NCBI GenBank assembly: GCA_016218905.1
Contig: JACRCS010000634.1
Span: forward strand, 1-25,531
Direction of reading: 5' to 3'
Origin: Deltaproteobacteria bacterium
Lineage (GTDB): Bacteria > Desulfobacterota_C > Deferrisomatia > Deferrisomatales > JACRMM01
Length of the DNA stretch: 25,531 nt
The notes under the pieces are model-generated. The model was not told the origin of the DNA. It did not search any database and was given only the letters and a program-made list of their open reading frames with translations. A program made the position numbers and the translations under genes. How positions within the stretch are numbered: position 1 is the first letter of the stretch; each line of letters opens with the position of its first letter. Shown in pieces: positions 21,550 to 25,531 of this stretch.

Positions 21550-22725
21550 ATGAACAGAGATCCGGTCGTCATCGTCGGCTCCGCCCGCACCCCGATGGGC
21601 GGCTTTCTCGGCAGCCTGGCCGAGCTCTCCGCGCCGGAGCTGGGCGGGGCGGCGATCTCGGCCGCGCTGGAGCGGGCGAAGGTCCCGCCGGGCGAGGTGG
21701 ACGAGCTCCTGATGGGCCTGTGCCTCTTCGCGGGCGTGAAGCAGGCGCCCGCGCGCCAGGCGGCCCACGCCGCGGGGCTGCCGTGGGAGGTCCCCTGCAC
21801 CACGCTGAGCAAGATGTGCGGCTCGGCCATGAAGGCGGTGATGCTCGGCCACGACGGGTTGCTGGCGGGCTCCTATCGCCTGGCCGTTGCGGGCGGGATG
21901 GAGAGCATGACGAACGCGCCGTACCTGCTGCTGCGCGCGCGCTCGGGGCACCGGCTGGGGCACGGCCACGTGAAGGACCACATGTTGTTCGACGGGCTCG
22001 AAGACGCGTACACGGAAGGCAAGCTGATGGGGGCCTTCGCGGAGGACTGCGCGGAGCACTACGGCTTTACGCGCGAGGAGCAGGACGGGTTCGCCATCGA
22101 GTCCTTGAAGCGCGCCAAGAGGGCGATCGAGGACGGCACGTTCGCGCGGGAGGTGGTCCCGGTGCGCCTCCGAGCGGGAGGCGTCGTGGAGCACGACGAG
22201 CAGCCCCTGACGGCCAAGCTCGAGAAGATCCCGCTCCTCAAGCCGGCCTTCCGCTCGGGCGGGACGGTTACCGCCGCGAACTCGAGCTCGATCTCCGACG
22301 GGGCCGCGGCGCTGGTGCTGCTGCTGCGCTCTGAGGCGGAGCGGCGGGGAGTAGAACCCCGGGCCGTCATCCGCGGCCACGCCACCCACGCGAACCCGCC
22401 GGGCTGGTTCACCACGGCCCCGGTGGGCGCGATCCGGACGGTGCTTGCGAAGGCGGGATGGGCCGCGAACGAGGTCGACCTCTACGAGATCAACGAGGCC
22501 TTCGCGGTGGTGGCGATGACCGCCATGCGGGAATTGAAGCTGCCCCACGAGAAGGTGAACGTCCACGGGGGAGCATGCGCCCTGGGGCACCCCGTCGGCG
22601 CCTCGGGCGCGAGGATCATCGTCACACTCCTGCACGCGCTCGAGAAGTACGACCTGCGCCGCGGCGTGGCTTCCCTCTGTCTCGGGGGAGGGGAGGCGAC
22701 GGCCGTGGCGGTGGAACGGGCATAG
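21550..22725 (+). CDS. Acetyl-CoA acyltransferase (classical thiolase)
   Basis: 391 residues, the normal length for thiolase I/II. DPVVIVGSARTPMGGFLGSL opens the chain. TLSKMCGSAMKAVMLG carries nucleophile Cys90, GGMESMTNAPYLL follows, then NEAFA (315-319), CALGHPVGASGAR with His347, and SLCLGGGEATAVAVE with Cys377. All catalytic residues are intact, so it should cleave 3-oxoacyl-CoA with CoA to acetyl-CoA, or condense acetyl-CoA in reverse. It sits upstream of an HSD10-type dehydrogenase and an acyl-CoA dehydrogenase, together a near-complete beta-oxidation set lacking only a hydratase. Compared with the SCP2-type thiolase at 14213, it would suit shorter or unbranched intermediates. Confidence 0.95.
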   Translation: MNRDPVVIVGSARTPMGGFLGSLAELSAPELGGAAISAALERAKVPPGEVDELLMGLCLFAGVKQAPARQAAHAAGLPWEVPCTTLSKMCGSAMKAVMLGHDGLLAGSYRLAVAGGMESMTNAPYLLLRARSGHRLGHGHVKDHMLFDGLEDAYTEGKLMGAFAEDCAEHYGFTREEQDGFAIESLKRAKRAIEDGTFAREVVPVRLRAGGVVEHDEQPLTAKLEKIPLLKPAFRSGGTVTAANSSSISDGAAALVLLLRSEAERRGVEPRAVIRGHATHANPPGWFTTAPVGAIRTVLAKAGWAANEVDLYEINEAFAVVAMTAMRELKLPHEKVNVHGGACALGHPVGASGARIIVTLLHALEKYDLRRGVASLCLGGGEATAVAVERA

Positions 22726-22827
22726 GGCGGGCGCCGGACGAACGCGTCTCGGTGACCGGGGAGCGGCCGCGGGCGAGCCGTGCGGTCGAGGTGGCGGCAT
22801 ACTTGCCGTAGAGATCCAGGAGGCGAG

Positions 22828-23589
22828 ATGAAGATCGACGGAAGTGCTGCAATCGTGACCGGAGCCGGCTCGGGCATGGGCGCGGCGACGGCGGAGGCGC
22901 TGGCGCGCGCGGGAGCGAAGGTTGCGCTCCTCGACTTCAACCTCGAGGCGGCCCGGACCGTCGCGCACTCGATCGGCGGCGCCGCGTTTCCCTGCGACGT
23001 CGCCGACGCGGCCTCCGCCGAAACTGCGCTCGCCGCCGCCCGGGAAGCGCACGGACCGCCGCGGGTCTGCGTCAACTGCGCCGGTATCGCCGCGGCCAAG
23101 CGAATCGTCGGCAAGAGCGGCCCGATGCCGCTCGAGGACTTCGCGCGGGTAATCCAGGTGAACCTGATCGGTACCTTCAACGTGATGCGGCTGGCGGCGG
23201 CCCAGATGCGCGAGCTCGACCCCGATCCCGAAACCGCCGAGCGGGGCGTGATCGTCAATACCGCTTCCGTCGCCGCGTACGAGGGCCAGGTGGGCCAGGC
23301 GGCGTACAGCGCGTCGAAAGGGGGCGTCGTTTCCCTTACCCTGCCGGCCGCCCGGGAGCTCTCGACTCTCGGAATCCGAGTGCTCACGATCGCGCCGGGT
23401 TTGGTGGGAACGCCGATGATGGGCGCCATGCCCAGGGAGGTCCAGGAGGGGCTCGCGGCTCAGGTGCCCTTTCCCAAACGGCTCGGCCGGCCGGGCGAGT
23501 TCGCGAGCCTCGTCCTGCACATCCTCGACAACGTGCTCCTGAACGGCGAGGTGATCCGCCTCGACGGCGCCCTGAGGATGCAGCCATGA
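22828..23589 (+). CDS. SDR, HSD10-type 3-hydroxyacyl-CoA dehydrogenase
   Basis: 253 residues from ATG 22828 (RBS CAGGAGGCGAG). Classical SDR: TGAGSGMG (11-18) for NAD(H), Asp36 after the second strand favouring NAD over NADP, CVNCAGIA (81-88), Asn112, and the catalytic set Ser147, Tyr160, Lys164 (YSASK). The GQVGQAAYSASKGGVVSLTLP and IAPGLVGTPM segments, followed by VPFPKRLGRPGEFASLV and LNGEVIRLDGALRM, are characteristic of type II 3-hydroxyacyl-CoA dehydrogenase/HSD10, which oxidises 2-methyl-3-hydroxy- and other branched 3-hydroxyacyl-CoAs and also some hydroxysteroids. Its stop overlaps the next dehydrogenase start by 4 bp. It fits the oxidation step before thiolysis. Confidence 0.93.
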   Translation: MKIDGSAAIVTGAGSGMGAATAEALARAGAKVALLDFNLEAARTVAHSIGGAAFPCDVADAASAETALAAAREAHGPPRVCVNCAGIAAAKRIVGKSGPMPLEDFARVIQVNLIGTFNVMRLAAAQMRELDPDPETAERGVIVNTASVAAYEGQVGQAAYSASKGGVVSLTLPAARELSTLGIRVLTIAPGLVGTPMMGAMPREVQEGLAAQVPFPKRLGRPGEFASLVLHILDNVLLNGEVIRLDGALRMQP

Positions 23590-24734
23590 ACTTCGACCTC
23601 TCCCCCGATCACCGGATGATCCGAGACATGACCCGCCGGTTTGCCGACGAGGTGATCGCTCCCCGGGTGGCCGCGATGGAGGCGGACGGCGAGTACCCCT
23701 ACGACGTCCTCGCGCGAATGGCGGAGCTCGGGATGATGGGCATCCCGTTTCCCGAGCAGTACGGCGGGAGCGGCGGTGACTGGGTGGGCATGCATCTCTG
23801 CATCGAGGAGGTCTCCCGGGGGGACGTGACACTCGGTGCGCTCCTGGACGTGACGACGAGCGTCGTCGCGGAGGAGCTCCACCGGTTCGGCCACGAGAAA
23901 CAGAAGGCCAGGTGGCTCTCGGCCCTGGCGAGCGGGCGCGAGATCGGCGCCTTCTGCCTCACCGAGCCGAACTCCGGATCCGACGCCGCTTCCCTCAGAA
24001 CGAGCGCGGCCGCCTCGGACGGCGGGTACGTCCTCAACGGCACGAAACAGTTCATCACGAACATCGGCCTGGAGAACGCGACGGTGATGCTCGTCGCCGC
24101 TCGGACGAAGACCCCCGCGGGCGAGCCGATCATCTCCACGTTCATCGTGCCGAAGGACGCGCCCGGCTGTCGCCTCGGCAAGAAGTACGAGAAGATGGCC
24201 TGGAAAGCCTCGGCCACGCACGAGGTGATCTTCGAGGACTGCTGGATCCCGATGGAGAACCTCCTCGGTGACCCCGGCAAGGGCTTCAGCCAGCACCTGG
24301 CCGTGCTGGACACGGGCCGGATCAGCATCGCAGCGGTGTGCGTCGGGGTGGCCCAAGCCTGCCTCAACGACTCCCTTCGGTACGCGAAGGACCGCAAGCA
24401 GTTCGGCCGGCCGATCCTCGACTTCGAGGGGGTCTCCTTCAAGCTCGCCGACATGGCCGCGGGCATCGAGCTCGCCCGGACCATGTACCTCAAGGCAGCT
24501 TGGCTGAAAGACCAGGGCCGGTGCTACTCCTACGAGGCGTCCATCGCCAAGCTCTACTCCTCCGAGATGCTGGAGCGCGTCGCCAGCGACGCCGTCCAGA
24601 TTCACGGAGGCTACGGCTACATGGAGGAGTACCCGGTCTCCCGCTATTACAAGCAGGCGAAGCTCCTCCAGATCGTGGAGGGGACGTCGGAGGTCCAGCG
24701 GCTCGTCATCGCCCGCCACCTGGCGAGAGCGTGA
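23586..24734 (+). CDS. Acyl-CoA dehydrogenase
   Basis: 382 residues; ATG 23586 lies within the ATGA overlap with the SDR gene. A textbook acyl-CoA dehydrogenase: N-terminal helical domain with GMMGIPFPEQYGGSGGDW; FCLTEPNSGSD (123-133) and NGTKQFITNI (151-160) for FAD and substrate binding; RKQFGRPI; and C-terminal DAVQIHGGYGYMEEYPVSRYY and QIVEGTSEVQ with catalytic Glu365. It forms 2-enoyl-CoA, passing electrons to ETF. The motifs match short/branched-chain or glutaryl/isovaleryl-like enzymes, but chain preference cannot be judged. As the last gene of the block it is probably co-transcribed with thiolase and SDR. It is much more canonical than the dehydrogenase at 15522. Confidence 0.95.
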   Translation: MNFDLSPDHRMIRDMTRRFADEVIAPRVAAMEADGEYPYDVLARMAELGMMGIPFPEQYGGSGGDWVGMHLCIEEVSRGDVTLGALLDVTTSVVAEELHRFGHEKQKARWLSALASGREIGAFCLTEPNSGSDAASLRTSAAASDGGYVLNGTKQFITNIGLENATVMLVAARTKTPAGEPIISTFIVPKDAPGCRLGKKYEKMAWKASATHEVIFEDCWIPMENLLGDPGKGFSQHLAVLDTGRISIAAVCVGVAQACLNDSLRYAKDRKQFGRPILDFEGVSFKLADMAAGIELARTMYLKAAWLKDQGRCYSYEASIAKLYSSEMLERVASDAVQIHGGYGYMEEYPVSRYYKQAKLLQIVEGTSEVQRLVIARHLARA

Positions 24735-25110
24735 GGCGGTCTTTCGTCCAAGGGCCTACACCCGGCCGGAACGCGGGCAGGACGGAGCTCGTGGACCTCG
24801 GGCAGGTGTTCCAGATCGAGGCGGCGAGGGCATCGGGAGGGAGGTACGGACCAAGTTGACGGTGCCTACCCAGCGAGCTCACCGGGCCCGGCGTACGCGG
24901 GCCAGCACTCCGGGCAGGCGATCTCTCGGGAGCAGCGCCACCCCGACTCCGGGGAGCTGCGCCAGCAGCCGTCTCCGGGCTCCGGTCGAGGCCTGCGGAA
25001 CGCCCGCCGTCCCGCCTCGGTCCTGGACGGAGCTCGCCATGCCTCACTCCCCTTCGGGCGGCGGGCGGCAGTGTCGGGAGTGTCGGGGACGCTGCAAGGT
25101 TTCATAGGTT
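24735..25110. other. Gene-poor stretch before transposase
   Basis: 376 bp with no convincing gene. A 53-codon minus-strand frame (25040 to 24879, MASSVQDRGG to RVRRAR) exists but shows no recognisable domain; a degraded gene fragment cannot be excluded. GGACGGAGCTCG occurs at 24780-24791 and again at 25025-25036, about 245 bp apart. No terminator with U-tract was seen after the dehydrogenase stop. A REP-like tandem repeat lies at the right end. Confidence 0.5.
25070..25087. repeat. Possible REP-like element next to transposase
   Basis: AGTGTCGGG is repeated in tandem (25070-25078, 25079-25087) and followed by GACG, giving a GTCGGGGAC short inverted motif, 20 bp past the transposase stop. Short GC-rich elements close to REP-associated transposases are often their target or substrate. 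With one copy pair in view, this is only suggestive. Confidence 0.35.
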
Positions 25111-25531
25111 TTATTGTTGCTCCTTGCGCCCCTTCCGTTGCCGAATGGCTTCCCACACCGAGGGCTGAGTCCGGCCAGTCAGCCTCGCCAATTCCGCCAT
25201 CGATTGCCCGGCCTGCTCGTACGTACGGACGTAGAACTCCCGCCGAGCCTTGCTGAGCCGCCTTTCCCGAGAGGGACCAACGATCTCCTCGATCTCGACC
25301 CTCCATTCTCGGCTGACTTCCGCGAGTACCTCGTCTACGCTTCGACGCGGTTCGGAGCGGCCTGCCTCTTCCTCCGCGAGCAAATCTGCGACGAACTCCC
25401 CGGATCCGAGCACGCGAGGGTCCGCTAGCTCTCGCTCTTCCTGTTTTCGCCGCCTCAGGGCCTCCCACCCGCCCGCGCTCCGCACGAGCCCACCACCGCG
25501 GAACTCCTCCCGGACCCCCTCCCCGATCCCG
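25111..25531 (-). CDS. C-terminal part of REP-associated (IS200-like) transposase
   Basis: The frame is open from the window edge to TAA at 25113-25111, so the 5' part lies outside; a GTG at 25485 is unlikely to be the real start because in-frame sequence upstream (FRGGGLVRSAGGWEAL) looks conserved. Visible regions: RGGGLVRSAGGWEALRR, then DPRVLGSGEFVADLLAEEE, a basic RERRLSKARREFYVRTY helix, and a DnaA-like helix-turn-helix (SMAELARLTGRTQPSVWEAI). This is the C-terminal layout of Y1 (HUH) REP-associated tyrosine transposases; the catalytic HUH/Tyr domain would be off-window. Such RAYTs are usually single, domesticated and linked to REP repeats. Intactness cannot be judged. Opposite in direction to the catabolic block, so it may mark its right boundary. 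Confidence 0.8.
   Translation of the reverse strand, partial: GIGEGVREEFRGGGLVRSAGGWEALRRRKQEERELADPRVLGSGEFVADLLAEEEAGRSEPRRSVDEVLAEVSREWRVEIEEIVGPSRERRLSKARREFYVRTYEQAGQSMAELARLTGRTQPSVWEAIRQRKGRKEQQ

Noticed and set aside
21163..23832. 889-codon minus-strand frame opposite thiolase and SDR genes
   Set aside because: No domain, low-complexity Arg/His/Pro sequence; the plus-strand genes have all catalytic residues.
24879..25040. 53-codon minus-strand frame before the transposase
   Set aside because: Has an ATG but no convincing RBS or recognisable domain; listed only within the gene-poor stretch.

Overview
The window is high-GC bacterial DNA (roughly two thirds G+C by eye), densely coded, with strong Shine-Dalgarno sites and several 4- to 8-bp gene overlaps. 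The content suggests an aerobic or facultative Gram-negative heterotroph that takes up and degrades hydrophobic carboxylic acids or isoprenoid/steroid-like compounds as CoA esters. Evidence for an outer membrane is the DUF1302 beta-barrel protein and the DUF1329 partner. A REP-associated transposase fragment at the right edge has a C-terminal region of a kind I associate with Deltaproteobacteria, Myxococcota and Binatota-like lineages. That placement is inference from gene style, not a database result.

Left end (1-2645, plus strand): a decayed thiolase/lipid-transfer-type gene that has lost its middle and changed frame; a conserved Cys-rich protein of unknown function that is cut in two by a single in-frame TAG; a perfect 15-bp-arm palindrome; and two overlapping SnoaL/NTF2-fold genes.

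Minus-strand block (11054 down to 2762): six co-directional genes, read in the order thiolase-fold protein without the catalytic Cys, DUF1302 outer-membrane protein, DUF1329 periplasmic/outer-membrane protein, YCF48-type BNR-repeat periplasmic protein, RND/MMPL transporter, and a universal stress protein. The DUF1302-DUF1329-YCF48-RND set looks like an envelope-spanning system for moving a hydrophobic substrate, here attached to a CoA-pathway enzyme.

Hub (11250-14212): a 924-residue LAL-type (MalT-like) LuxR regulator, transcribed toward the transport block and divergent from the catabolic block. Its upstream region holds a CCAACC-TGC-GGTTGG dyad and a GGTTC triplet repeated at 8-bp spacing.

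Plus-strand catabolic block (14213-24734): SCP2-type thiolase, acyl-CoA dehydrogenase, NTF2-fold protein, two consecutive DUF2148-type Cys-rich (probable Fe-S) proteins, PaaK-like acyl-CoA ligase, alpha/beta hydrolase, classical thiolase, HSD10-type 3-hydroxyacyl-CoA dehydrogenase and a second acyl-CoA dehydrogenase. Together these could activate an acid (ligase), dehydrogenate it (two dehydrogenases), hydrate or isomerise it (NTF2-fold proteins), oxidise the hydroxyl (SDR) and cleave it (thiolases, hydrolase). No enoyl-CoA hydratase of the crotonase or MaoC type is visible, so an NTF2-fold protein may fill that step, or it is encoded elsewhere. The paired DUF2148 proteins are the least explained part and the best candidate for new chemistry.

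Right edge (24735-25531): about 376 bp without a convincing gene, then the 3' end of a minus-strand IS200-like/REP-associated transposase with a possible REP-like repeat just past its stop. No tRNA, rRNA or CRISPR array was seen.
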